The notes under the pieces are model-generated. The model saw nothing but the letters and a program-made list of their open reading frames with translations, did not search any database and had not been told where the DNA came from. The position numbers were made by a program, and so were the translations under genes. From CAYTBN01 sp964542165 (GTDB lineage: Bacteria; Myxococcota_A; UBA796; UBA9615; CAYRNR01): a DNA stretch of 64,000 nt. Below, one piece after another: positions 54,016 through 62,564 of the stretch. Positions within the stretch are counted from its first letter, which is position 1; each line of letters begins with the position of its first letter. Location of the stretch: positions 1 to 64,000 of the forward strand of contig CAZITQ010000007.1 of the NCBI GenBank assembly GCA_964542165.1, in the 5' to 3' direction.

Positions 54016-54879
54016 ATGGGCGGCAGGCGACCGGACGGAGACGAGGCCGACCGGGGGGGCAACGTCGGCGAGGGTGGCGAGGAGTTCGACGCCCTCTTCC
54101 GCGAGATGTCGGAGGAGCTGGGCTCCGACTGGGAGCTGGAGGAGACCCTCCCGGAGGACGAGGCGGAGGAGGAGCGGGACACCGACGACGAGGACACCCC
54201 CCCGATGCTGGTGTCCATGGACTACACCCTGGGTCGGATCCGGCCGCCGCCGGAACCGGAGGAAGAGGACGACCTCGAGCTGATCGAGGTCATGCCGGGC
54301 ACCGACACCACCGAGCAGCGTGCCCTGGCCTACCCGACCAACGCCACCCTGGTGGTCCAGTACCAGGTGGAGGTGGCCACCGCGGACGGCTCCTTCGTGC
54401 GCACCGAGGCCACCGGCCTGCTCTCGGGTGCCCAGGAGTACAGGCTACAGATCCAGGACGACTTCTCGTTCGGGTTCGATTCGCGGCGCAACGACTACGA
54501 GATCATCCTCAATCCCAACGCCACGGACGTGGAACTCGACGAGATCGAGGGGGACCGGGACTGCCGGATCGTCTACCAGGAGGGCCAGGTGCTGATGGAC
54601 AAGCCGGTGGGCGTGCGCCTGGACGTCTACCGCATCCATCGCCTCGCCGACGGACAGCGCAGCGTCGCCAAGATCACCTCCAGCGCGCCGGAGACCGCCG
54701 AGCACGTCCTGCTGCCCACCGATCCCACCAATCGATACGGCGGTTACACCGAGTACATGCTGGGGGTCGGGCTCGCCGCCCTGGAGAGCCGCTGCTACGC
54801 CTTTTCGATCTACACGGCGGTCAAGCTGGCGCGTCCAGCGCCGGGGGACGAGGACGAGGACGAGCCTCCGACGGGCTGA
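54016..54879 (+). CDS. Acidic protein of unknown function
   Basis: A 287-residue protein. GAGGAG precedes the ATG; there is no signal peptide. The first 95 residues are acidic and probably disordered (EEERDTDDEDTPP, PEEEDDLELIE). A beta-rich domain follows (ATLVVQYQVEVATADGSFVRTEATGLLSG, NDYEIILNPNATDVELDEIEGDRDC), then a helical end. No family recognised. TACACT about 37 bp upstream could be its -10. Divergent from yihY. Confidence 0.7.
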   Translation: MGGRRPDGDEADRGGNVGEGGEEFDALFREMSEELGSDWELEETLPEDEAEEERDTDDEDTPPMLVSMDYTLGRIRPPPEPEEEDDLELIEVMPGTDTTEQRALAYPTNATLVVQYQVEVATADGSFVRTEATGLLSGAQEYRLQIQDDFSFGFDSRRNDYEIILNPNATDVELDEIEGDRDCRIVYQEGQVLMDKPVGVRLDVYRIHRLADGQRSVAKITSSAPETAEHVLLPTDPTNRYGGYTEYMLGVGLAALESRCYAFSIYTAVKLARPAPGDEDEDEPPTG

Positions 54880-54895
54880 CCGCGCCTCCCGGACT

Positions 54896-55708
54896 TCACG
54901 ACAGCCCCGGGTCCCGGATCTTCGGCGGCCACAGGCAAGGGAAGAGGTCCTGCCGCGCGTCCCGGAGGAAGGGCAGGGTCTCGCGTACCTTCGCCAGGTG
55001 ATCGGGATCCAGGTCCGCCGTCACCAGCGTCTCCCGGCCCTGTGAGGTGGCCAGAACCTCCCCCAGCGGGTCCACGATGGCGCTGCGGCCGTCGTACTGC
55101 TGGCCTCCGCCCCGTCCCACCCGGTTGACCCCCACCACGTAGCACTGATTCTCGATGGCCCGGGCCACCAGGAGCTGGGTCCACGCCGTCATCCGCTCCA
55201 CCGGCCAGTTGGCGGGGACCAGCACCAGGTCGGCTCCCCCCAGGGCCAGGGCCCGGAACAGCTCGGGGAAGCGCAGGTCGTAGCAGATGGCCGCCGCGGC
55301 CCGGAACGGGCCCACCGGTGTCACGCTGAGCTCGTCGCCTGCCGAGAAGTGGTCGTTCTCGCCGGCGAAGGTGAAGGGGTGGATCTTGGCCTGGTAGGCC
55401 GCCAGCTTGCCGTCGGGGCCGAAGAGCAGGGCCGCGTTCTGCGGCCGACCCTGGTAGCGGGCGGCCTTGGTCCCCAGCAGGTGGATCCCCAGCCGCTTGG
55501 CCTGGTCCCCCAAGAAGCGCTCGATGGGGCCCCCCGCGGGTTCCGCGGTCTGGGCGGTCTTCATCGAGAATCCGGTGCTGAACATCTCGGGCAGCACCAC
55601 GAGCTCCGCGCCGACCTCGGCGGCCTCGGCGATGCGGGCCGCGGCGGTGCGCAGGTTGTCCAGGGGCTGCTCCCAGGCGATGTCCATCTGGACCGCGGCG
55701 ACCTTCAT
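54896..55708 (-). CDS. Carbon-nitrogen hydrolase, omega-amidase type (YafV/Nit2-like)
   Basis: A 270-residue nitrilase-superfamily enzyme with the catalytic set Glu41 (LPEMFSTG), Lys108 (QAKIHPF) and Cys142 (ICYDLRFPE). The NDHFSAGDE segment and overall length fit the YafV branch, which hydrolyses alpha-ketoglutaramate and alpha-ketosuccinamate. Its ATG overlaps the stop of the aminotransferase gene (ATGA). The pair matches the glutamine transaminase plus omega-amidase route, where the amidase makes the transamination irreversible, for example in methionine salvage. Confidence 0.92.
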   Translation of the reverse strand: MKVAAVQMDIAWEQPLDNLRTAAARIAEAAEVGAELVVLPEMFSTGFSMKTAQTAEPAGGPIERFLGDQAKRLGIHLLGTKAARYQGRPQNAALLFGPDGKLAAYQAKIHPFTFAGENDHFSAGDELSVTPVGPFRAAAAICYDLRFPELFRALALGGADLVLVPANWPVERMTAWTQLLVARAIENQCYVVGVNRVGRGGGQQYDGRSAIVDPLGEVLATSQGRETLVTADLDPDHLAKVRETLPFLRDARQDLFPCLWPPKIRDPGLS

Positions 55709-56874
55709 CCGCCAGCCCTCCTCAGTGTCCGCAGGCGCTGTGCGGCCTGCTCCAGGACCTCGGTGCGCTTGCAGAATGCGAAGCGGACCAGGTGCCGACC
55801 CATTCGACGCTCCCGGTAGAACGCCGAAACGGGGATCGCGGCGACGCCGATGCGCTCCGGCAGCGCCCGGCAGAACCGCAGGTCGTCGTCTTCCCCCAGG
55901 GGGGTGATGTCCGCCATCACGTAGTAGGTCCCCTCCGGCTCGACGACCCCGAATCCCGCGCTGCGCAGCGCGTCGAGCATCAGGTCCCGCCGTCGCACGT
56001 ACCCGGCGAGCAGTTCGGGGTAGTACCCGTCCCCCTCGTCGATGGCCCGGGCCATGGCGTGCTGAAACGGCATGGGCGTGCAGAAGGTGACGAACTGGTG
56101 GGACATCCGGATGGCCCGCGAGAGGGGAGGGGGCGCGACGGCGTAGCCCACCTTCCAGCCGGTCATCGAGAACGTCTTGGCCGTGGACGAGATGGTGACC
56201 GTGCGCTCCCACAGGTCCCCCATCGTGGCCGCTGGCCGGTGCGTGCGGCCGTCGTAGGTCAGGTGCTCGTAGACCTCGTCGCAGACCAGCAGGGCGTCGT
56301 GGCGCTTCACCAGGGCGCCGATGCGTCGGACCTCGTCTTCGGTGAATACCTTGCCGGTGGGATTCATGGGCGTGTTGAGCACCAGCAGCTTGGTGCGCGG
56401 GCCCATGGCGCGCTCGAGGGCATCCAGATCCAGGGACAGGTCGTCGGGATCCAGGGGCACCCAGCGCACCGTGCCCCCGGCCATCACCACGCAGGGGGCG
56501 TAGGAGTCGTAGGCCGGTTCGACGAGCACCGCCTCGTCCCCCGGCTCGATCAGCGCCATCAGGGTCGAGAACAGCGCCTCGGTGGCGCCGCAGAACACCG
56601 TGACCTCGCTCTCCGGATCGGGGTTCATGCCGTACAGCCGCCCCATCTTGCCCGCCACCGCTTCGCGCAGGGCGGGCAGCCCGGGGCTGGGGGCGTACTG
56701 GTTGTGCCCGGCGCGCATGGCGGCCACGGCCCCCTCGATGATCGACGCCGGCCCGTCGAAGTCCGGGAATCCCTGGGACAGGTTGAGGGCCCCGTACCGG
56801 TTGGCCAGGTCGGTGAACTCGGTGAACACCGAGACACCGAAGGGGATCAGGGAGCGTTTCACCGGATCGTTCAC
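55705..56874 (-). CDS. PLP-dependent class I aminotransferase (YbdL/glutamine transaminase K-like)
   Basis: A 389-residue fold-type I aminotransferase. NLSQGFPDFDGP, QYAPSPGLPALREAV, NTPMNPTGKVF and VCDEVYEHL lead to the Schiff-base Lys233 in SSTAKTFSMTGWKVGY; the Arg near VRFAFCK binds the substrate carboxylate. It resembles kynurenine/glutamine and methionine transaminases. GTG start at 56874 after GGAGGAAGG gives the family length. Coupled to the omega-amidase gene. Confidence 0.92.
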   Translation of the reverse strand: MNDPVKRSLIPFGVSVFTEFTDLANRYGALNLSQGFPDFDGPASIIEGAVAAMRAGHNQYAPSPGLPALREAVAGKMGRLYGMNPDPESEVTVFCGATEALFSTLMALIEPGDEAVLVEPAYDSYAPCVVMAGGTVRWVPLDPDDLSLDLDALERAMGPRTKLLVLNTPMNPTGKVFTEDEVRRIGALVKRHDALLVCDEVYEHLTYDGRTHRPAATMGDLWERTVTISSTAKTFSMTGWKVGYAVAPPPLSRAIRMSHQFVTFCTPMPFQHAMARAIDEGDGYYPELLAGYVRRRDLMLDALRSAGFGVVEPEGTYYVMADITPLGEDDDLRFCRALPERIGVAAIPVSAFYRERRMGRHLVRFAFCKRTEVLEQAAQRLRTLRRAGG

Positions 56875-56941
56875 GGCGCCTTCCTCCGTGCGTTGCGGGC
56901 GGCCCGGAGGCATTATACGGACGCCACAGCTGGAGATCGGC

Positions 56942-58378
56942 ATGAGAAGCTTCCCGTGGTCCCCGCTCGCGATCCTGCTCGGCCTCGCCCTCCTCGCCGC
57001 CGGGTGCCCCGCCGACGACGACGACAGCGCCGGGCCCGGTGACGACGACACGGGCTCGGACGACGACGACGACACCACCGGCGAGCCCTTCGTCCCCGAC
57101 CTGCCCACCGGCGGCTGCGGTGCGCCCGAGTACGCCTGGGCGCCCATGGACCGCATGGGCGAGATCGTCGACTGGGAGCTCCACGAGACCGACGGCTTCA
57201 CCGCCCAGGCCATCGGCCTGCTGTTGACCAACTACGGGATCACGGCGTTCGAACCGACCTACGACGTCCGCGTCTACCGGGTTCGCTACGTGACCCAGGA
57301 CCGCGGAGCCGAGGTGGAGGCCACCGGCATCCTCTCCTTCCCGATCGTGGATCAGGAGACCGAGATGCCGACACTGCTGTGGTTGCACCCGACCATGGGT
57401 TTCAACGACGACTGTGCCCCCACGGCCATCGGCGTCGAGGGTGGGCTGTTCAACGTCCTGTGGTCGTCGCTGGGGTTCGCGGTGGCGTCCCCGGACTACC
57501 TGGGCATGGCCGGCTGGGGGGCGCCGTCCGGCATGCTCCACCCCTACGTGGTGGCCGAGCCCACCGCGGTCGCCTCCCTGGACGCGGTGCGGGCCATGCA
57601 ACGCTTCCGGGCCGGGGAGGGGGACGACGACGTCCTGGCGTCACCCACCCTGCAGACCGTGTTCTGGGGGGCCTCGGAGGGGGGCTTCGCCGCCCTGTGG
57701 GCCGACCGCTACGCGCCTCGTTACGCCCCCGAGATCGAGGCCATGGCCACGGTGGCCGCCGTTCCGCCCTCGGACACCCTTGGCCTGTCGACCCACGCGG
57801 TGACCGTGGCGGGGGACACCACCGCCGCCCTGGCCGGCGTGCTCGCCACGGCCCAGTCCTGGTACGGTGGCGGCGCGGACATGGGCCAGGTGTTCACCGA
57901 CGAGGACCCCTTCTGGTTCGCCTCCACGCTCCAGGACCTGCTGGCCGACACCTGCAACCCGGGCGACGCGCTGGGCGGGCTGGAGACCGTGGAACAGCTC
58001 TACACAGCCGACTTCATCGCCGCGGCCTCGACCGGGGACTGGGCGGCGGTCGATCCCTGGTCGTGCTTCCTCTCCCAGGCCACCCTGGACACCTCCGAGA
58101 TCCCCATGGACACGACGACCCCCACCCTCTACCTGGTGGCCGGGGAGGATTCCCTGGTGGCGGCGGACGTGGGCCGGCAGCACTTCCCGGTGCTGTGCGA
58201 CGCCGGGTACCACATGGAGTACCTGGAGTGCGAGGGCGCGGGACACGTGGACGGTGCCATCGACTCGCTGCCCTACCAGTGGCAGTGGATCCACGACCGC
58301 CTGGCCGGGAACGAGCTGTCCGAGCCCTGCGTGATGACCGAGCCGGTGGACTGCACCGCGTTCGACCTCATGGACTGA
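56942..58378 (+). CDS. Lipase/esterase-like lipoprotein with Asp-rich tether
   Basis: A 478-residue lipoprotein (LLAAGC, Cys22) with a 25-residue Asp-rich tether. The alpha/beta-hydrolase domain is similar to secretory lipases: VEATGILSFPI, LLWLHPTMGFND, FAVASPDYLGM, and nucleophile Ser245 in WGASEGGFAALWAD. The likely Asp is in VAGEDSLV and the likely His in EGAGHVDG. Substrate could be acyl esters at the cell surface. GGAG lies before the ATG; it is divergent from the aminotransferase gene. Confidence 0.86.
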   Translation: MRSFPWSPLAILLGLALLAAGCPADDDDSAGPGDDDTGSDDDDDTTGEPFVPDLPTGGCGAPEYAWAPMDRMGEIVDWELHETDGFTAQAIGLLLTNYGITAFEPTYDVRVYRVRYVTQDRGAEVEATGILSFPIVDQETEMPTLLWLHPTMGFNDDCAPTAIGVEGGLFNVLWSSLGFAVASPDYLGMAGWGAPSGMLHPYVVAEPTAVASLDAVRAMQRFRAGEGDDDVLASPTLQTVFWGASEGGFAALWADRYAPRYAPEIEAMATVAAVPPSDTLGLSTHAVTVAGDTTAALAGVLATAQSWYGGGADMGQVFTDEDPFWFASTLQDLLADTCNPGDALGGLETVEQLYTADFIAAASTGDWAAVDPWSCFLSQATLDTSEIPMDTTTPTLYLVAGEDSLVAADVGRQHFPVLCDAGYHMEYLECEGAGHVDGAIDSLPYQWQWIHDRLAGNELSEPCVMTEPVDCTAFDLMD

Positions 58379-58399
58379 GGCCCCGACGACGGCGGGACG

Positions 58400-58801
58400 C
58401 TACTCCTCGATCAACGCCAGCTCACGCTCCGGCGGGCTGGCGGCCTGGCGGGCGAAGCCGCGCAGGGGCTCCGGCGGGATCCGGGCGCCACCGGGCTGGT
58501 CGAACACCATCAGAACCTGGTCCAGGCGGGTGATCTCCAGGAGCTTGCGGTGGTAGGGGCTGGTGCGGACCAGGGCGAAGCGGCGTTCGTGGGTCAGGGA
58601 CTTGCGGTGCCACCGCAGCAGCAGGGTCAGCCCCGCCGAGTCCACCGACGCCAGGCTGGAGACGTCGATCCAGATCGGCGCGGGCTCGTCGTCGAACAGG
58701 GTCTCGAGGGCCCGGTCCAGCTCCGTGCAGTTGGTCAGGTCGAGGCTGCGCGTGATCCGCAGGCAGATGCCCTGCTCGTCCCGGGTCTCGATGATGTCCA
58801 C
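58400..58801 (-). CDS. STAS-domain protein
   Basis: A 133-residue protein with the anti-sigma-factor-antagonist fold: ICLRITRSLDLTNCTELDRALE, IWIDVSSLASVDSAGLTLLLRWHR, with Ser of VDSAG at the usual phosphorylation site. A 35-residue C-terminal extension has no match. GTG start after GGGAGGAGG. It begins 17 bp after the GspE/PilB-type ATPase gene and is probably cotranscribed. No kinase partner lies nearby. Confidence 0.87.
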   Translation of the reverse strand: MDIIETRDEQGICLRITRSLDLTNCTELDRALETLFDDEPAPIWIDVSSLASVDSAGLTLLLRWHRKSLTHERRFALVRTSPYHRKLLEITRLDQVLMVFDQPGGARIPPEPLRGFARQAASPPERELALIEE

Positions 58802-58818
58802 GCGTCCTCCTCCCGGCC

Positions 58819-60645
58819 CTACTGGGTGGTGACCCGCAGGATCTCCTCGAGGGTGGTCAGCCCCTGGCGAGCCCGGGCCAGCCCCTGGTCACGAAGCGCC
58901 CGGAACGTCTGCACCGTGCGCAGCTCCCGCTCCAGCTCCTTGCCGGAGATGCGGCGGATGATCATGCTCTGGACCGCCTGATCCACCCCGATGTACTCGA
59001 ACAGTCCGGTGCGGCCCCGGTAACCCATCTCGTTGCAGTACATGCAGCCGGCGGCGCGGTGCAGGGTGGGGGGCTCGGCCCCGTCCCGCAGGCTGAGGCC
59101 CATGGCGGCCAGCTCCTCGGCACCGAGCTGGTAGGGGGCCTTGCAGTTGGGACAGAGCTTGCGGACCAGCCGCTGGGCGAGGATCCCCGTCAGCGAGGTG
59201 GCCAGCAAGAAGGGTTCGAGCCCCATGTCCAGCAGCCGCGCCACCGCCGCCGAGGCGGAGTTGGTGTGCAGGGTGGACATCACCAGGTGACCCGTCAGCG
59301 AGGCCTGGATCGCGATCTGTGCCGTCTCCACGTCCCGGATCTCACCGACCATGATCACGTCGGGATCCTGTCGCAGGATCGAGCGCAGCCCGGTGGCGAA
59401 GGTGAACCCCGCCTGGTTGTGCGTCTGCCCCTGACACACGTCGTCCAGGTCGTACTCGATGGGATCCTCCAGGGTGATGATCTTCTTGCGGGTCGCGTCG
59501 ATCTCCTTGAGCAGGGCGTACAGGGTGGTGGTCTTGCCCGACCCCGTGGGGCCGGTGACCAGCAAGATGCCGTTGGGGCGGTGGACAGCGTCCCGGATCC
59601 CCTGCACCAGGCGCGTCGGGACGCCCAGGCCGTCCAGGTCCAGCTCCAGGCCCGAACGGTCGAGGATCCGCACGACGATCACCTCCCCGTAGCGGGTGGG
59701 GAAGCTGGAGACGCGGAAGTCCACGCGCCGCCCGCGGAACAGCATCGAGAACGCCCCGTCCTGGGGGACGCGCCGCTCGGCGATGTTCATGTGGGCCATG
59801 ATCTTGCAGCGGGAGATCACCGCGGCCTTGTAGCCCTGGGGGATCGAGGGCCGATCCGCGAGCATGCCGTCGATGCGGAAGCGCACGCGGAGGTGGCGGG
59901 CCTTGGGCTCCAGGTGGATGTCCGAGGCCCGCACCGCGAGGGCCTCCACCACCAGGTTGTCGATCAGGTTGGCCACCGCCGCCGTGCTCCCCAGCTTCTC
60001 GGGGTCGGCGTCCTCGTCCTCGTGCCAGCCATAGACGTCTGCGTCCGTCCCGTCCGGGTCGTCGAGGGCGGCGGAGCGCTGGAGGCCCTCGACCTGGATC
60101 AGGTTGCCGGTCCGGGCGTCGATGGCCGCGTCGATGGCCTCGGCGGTGGTGTACACCGCGTTCACCCGGCAACCGGTGGCAAACGACAGCTCCTGGATAC
60201 GATCCAGCCGCGTGGGGTTGTCCATGGCCACCGACAGGGACTTCTCGACCCGGAACAGGGGGATCGCACGCAGCTTGCGGATCAGCGAGAACGGGAGGAT
60301 CCCCGCCACCGCGGGATCCTGGTACGCGGGCTCGATGAGGACGAAGGGCAGCCCCGCCTGTTCCGCCAGGGTCGAGTAGAGGGTGGTCTGGTCGACGACC
60401 CCCATGTCCACCAGCACGTCGCCGATGTAGACGTCGTCGTCCCGCTGCCGCGCCAGGGCGGCGTCCAGCTGTTCGGGGGTCAGCTGGCCCCGCTCGACCA
60501 GCAGGCTGCCGATGGCCGACGGCGCAGTCGAGGAGGTCGCCGCCCGGGTGGGCGTCTCCAGAGGAGCCCCCTCGCGAGCCCGCTCGTTCCGTGACGGATC
60601 CTGGGTTCCCGCTGCGGTCACCGCTCCTCCGCAGGTGTGCGACAC
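58819..60645 (-). CDS. GspE/PilB-type secretion or pilus-assembly ATPase
   Basis: A 608-residue hexameric ATPase. The N-terminal MshEN domain (IGSLLVERGQLTPEQLDAAL, YIGDVLVDMG) binds regulators, possibly c-di-GMP. The motor has Walker A GPTGSGKTTTL, the Asp box, Walker B DPDVIMVGEIRD and the His box TGHLVMSTLHTNSA. The tetracysteine zinc motif is CPNC...CMYC. The start is uncertain between GTG 60645 and GTG 60621; GGAGGA lies just before the latter. No other type II secretion or pilus genes are in the window. Confidence 0.93.
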   Translation of the reverse strand: MSHTCGGAVTAAGTQDPSRNERAREGAPLETPTRAATSSTAPSAIGSLLVERGQLTPEQLDAALARQRDDDVYIGDVLVDMGVVDQTTLYSTLAEQAGLPFVLIEPAYQDPAVAGILPFSLIRKLRAIPLFRVEKSLSVAMDNPTRLDRIQELSFATGCRVNAVYTTAEAIDAAIDARTGNLIQVEGLQRSAALDDPDGTDADVYGWHEDEDADPEKLGSTAAVANLIDNLVVEALAVRASDIHLEPKARHLRVRFRIDGMLADRPSIPQGYKAAVISRCKIMAHMNIAERRVPQDGAFSMLFRGRRVDFRVSSFPTRYGEVIVVRILDRSGLELDLDGLGVPTRLVQGIRDAVHRPNGILLVTGPTGSGKTTTLYALLKEIDATRKKIITLEDPIEYDLDDVCQGQTHNQAGFTFATGLRSILRQDPDVIMVGEIRDVETAQIAIQASLTGHLVMSTLHTNSASAAVARLLDMGLEPFLLATSLTGILAQRLVRKLCPNCKAPYQLGAEELAAMGLSLRDGAEPPTLHRAAGCMYCNEMGYRGRTGLFEYIGVDQAVQSMIIRRISGKELERELRTVQTFRALRDQGLARARQGLTTLEEILRVTTQ

Positions 60646-60722
60646 CCCGTCAGTCGGCGGTGCCCGGGTGGATCATCGGACGCTGGGTGAAAAGATGAAG
60701 CGCGGGCTTCGCCGTGGTGGGC

Positions 60723-62111
60723 TCACTCCGGGAATCCGGTGCGGCTCCGGGCGTCGTCGAGCCCCTCGCACATCGTGGCCCAGTGCCGGGTGACCCGCTC
60801 CCGCTGGGGCTCCGACAGCTCCACCTGGGGTGCGCCGATCACCGCATCGATCCCGCCCTCGCGGAACCGCCCGCAGTCCTCGAGGATCTGACGGACGCTG
60901 TCGCAGGTCATCAGCGGATCGATGCCCTCGGCCTCGCCCCACTGGACCTCCGGGAACCGGGTCCGCAGCAGCTCCTCGGCCCCCTCGCGGTCGCCGCGGG
61001 CGTGGACCGCGCAGATCTCCATCCAGGGCTCGTACATCTCGCGCCAGGTCGCGGCGGTGGCCCGGGGGTCTGCGTCCCCGAGCTCGTAGAGCCACCCCTC
61101 GAGGGCCGCGAACCCCCGGCCATGGGGGTCGTGTTCGGACCAGTCCTTGGCCCCCGGGATCGGTACGACGGTCAATGCGACCGACAGCAGGGCCGCCAGC
61201 AGGCCGACGCTGCCCAGGGCCACCGACAGGGGAGACAACCCCGTGTCGCGGGGCTTCAGCGCCGGCACCACGAAACCGATCAGCCCTCCGCTGGCGAACC
61301 CGACTCCGTGGGCCAGGTTGTCGGCCCCGATCAGCCAGCCGAAGATCATCACGTAGATCGCCCACTTGACCATGCGGTTGCGAACACCCCGCCCCACGGT
61401 CGTCCCGTCCCGCTGTCCCCATCCGGCCGCCAGCCCGATGAGCCCCATGATCGCCCCGGACGCGCCGATGCCGACGCCCCCGAACCGGAACAGGGAGGAG
61501 CCGAGGGCGGCGAGCACTCCGGTGAGCATGAAGAAGAACAGCATCCGGTGGCGGCCGTAGAGCTGCTCCAGGGAGGGGCCGATCTGCCACAGGGCGATGA
61601 CGTTGAAGCCGATGTGCCACAGGCCGGCGTGCAGGAAGATCGAGGTCCCGAGGCGCCAGACCTCGCCCGCGCGGATGGCGGGTGGGTAGCTGCCCCCGTG
61701 GCGCAGCAGCGTCAGCGAATCCAGGCTCCACAGTCCGCCCGCGCTCTCGGTGGCCAGATAGGCGTAGATCGCGATCATCACCGTGCACAGCGCGGTGCTG
61801 ACCGACAGGAAGTCCGGCACCGAGAGCCCCAGCCGCTCCACCTGTTGCCAGCGGTGGGAACGCAGGCGGACCTCGCATCGGATGCAGGCGCGGGCGTCCC
61901 TGTCGTTGATGGCACCGCAGCGGTGGCAGACCTTGTGCTCGTAGCCCACGTGGGCTGCCCGCGTGCGGGCCCTGCGCCCCTGCTGCGCTGCGGATTCCCG
62001 GTAGCGCATCAACTTCCAGCGGACGCGGACCTTGTTCATGCCCACGAGCCCGGCCAGGTTCACCACGACCTCGATCCAGTCGAAGCCGCCGTCGTCGCTG
62101 GAGTCCGGCAT
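60723..62111 (-). CDS. Rhomboid-family intramembrane serine protease with zinc ribbon
   Basis: A 462-residue protein. A cytoplasmic N-terminal part holds a four-Cys zinc ribbon (Cys62, Cys65, Cys76, Cys79). The rhomboid domain spans about 100-320 with HAGLWHIGFN (oxyanion His/Asn), catalytic Ser218 in GIGASGA and His268 in NLAHGVGFASGG. A 130-residue soluble C-terminal domain follows that is not recognised. The ATG at 62111 follows AGGGACGG. Substrates unknown. Confidence 0.9.
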   Translation of the reverse strand: MPDSSDDGGFDWIEVVVNLAGLVGMNKVRVRWKLMRYRESAAQQGRRARTRAAHVGYEHKVCHRCGAINDRDARACIRCEVRLRSHRWQQVERLGLSVPDFLSVSTALCTVMIAIYAYLATESAGGLWSLDSLTLLRHGGSYPPAIRAGEVWRLGTSIFLHAGLWHIGFNVIALWQIGPSLEQLYGRHRMLFFFMLTGVLAALGSSLFRFGGVGIGASGAIMGLIGLAAGWGQRDGTTVGRGVRNRMVKWAIYVMIFGWLIGADNLAHGVGFASGGLIGFVVPALKPRDTGLSPLSVALGSVGLLAALLSVALTVVPIPGAKDWSEHDPHGRGFAALEGWLYELGDADPRATAATWREMYEPWMEICAVHARGDREGAEELLRTRFPEVQWGEAEGIDPLMTCDSVRQILEDCGRFREGGIDAVIGAPQVELSEPQRERVTRHWATMCEGLDDARSRTGFPE

Positions 62112-62152
62112 GCCGTCCCTAACCCTCGGGTGTGTCCCCCATTCCACGGCGC

Positions 62153-62180
62153 TTGCGCCGGGGACAGGCTGAACTATACT
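62153..62180 (+). promoter_or_regulatory. Promoter for a probable leaderless mRNA
   Basis: TTGCGC (62153-62158), 16-bp spacer, TATACT (62175-62180). The ATG of the next gene comes 7 nt later, at the predicted transcription start, and no ribosome-binding site is present. Confidence 0.65.
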
Positions 62181-62187
62181 CCGCGCG

Positions 62188-62523
62188 ATGTCGAGTTCAC
62201 CCACCTACCCCCTCGTCCGCTGGGGTTTCGTCGTCCTGGGAACCAACCTCAAGCTCACCGACGAGCTGCGCAACGATCTGCTGATGCTCGCCTGTCGCAC
62301 CTACCTGGACGACGAGGCCAGCGTGGACATCGACTGGACGGGCATGAGCGGCAAGCTCTACGCAAAGGGGGAGGCCGCTCAGCTCGGCACCTTCGTGGGC
62401 CAGCGATTCGTGGCCGAGGTGGATTCGGACGAGGGCCAGGGCAAGGTCGACTTCCTGGTCACCGAGGCCCAGCTCAACTGGGCTACCCAGGTCCAGGAAG
62501 CTCAGGACGAACTCCTCAACTGA
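62188..62523 (+). CDS. Small conserved-looking protein of unknown function
   Basis: A 111-residue acidic cytosolic protein. The order of elements suggests an alpha/beta fold: WGFVVLGTNLKLTDELRNDLLMLA, SVDIDWTGMSGKLY, GQRFVAEVDSD and an amphipathic C-terminal helix. No family recognised. It follows a good promoter without leader and is followed 41 bp later by the amidase gene. Confidence 0.7.
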   Translation: MSSSPTYPLVRWGFVVLGTNLKLTDELRNDLLMLACRTYLDDEASVDIDWTGMSGKLYAKGEAAQLGTFVGQRFVAEVDSDEGQGKVDFLVTEAQLNWATQVQEAQDELLN

Positions 62524-62564
62524 GCTCGGACACTGCACGTCGCGGTGTGAGCTATGCTGCGGCC

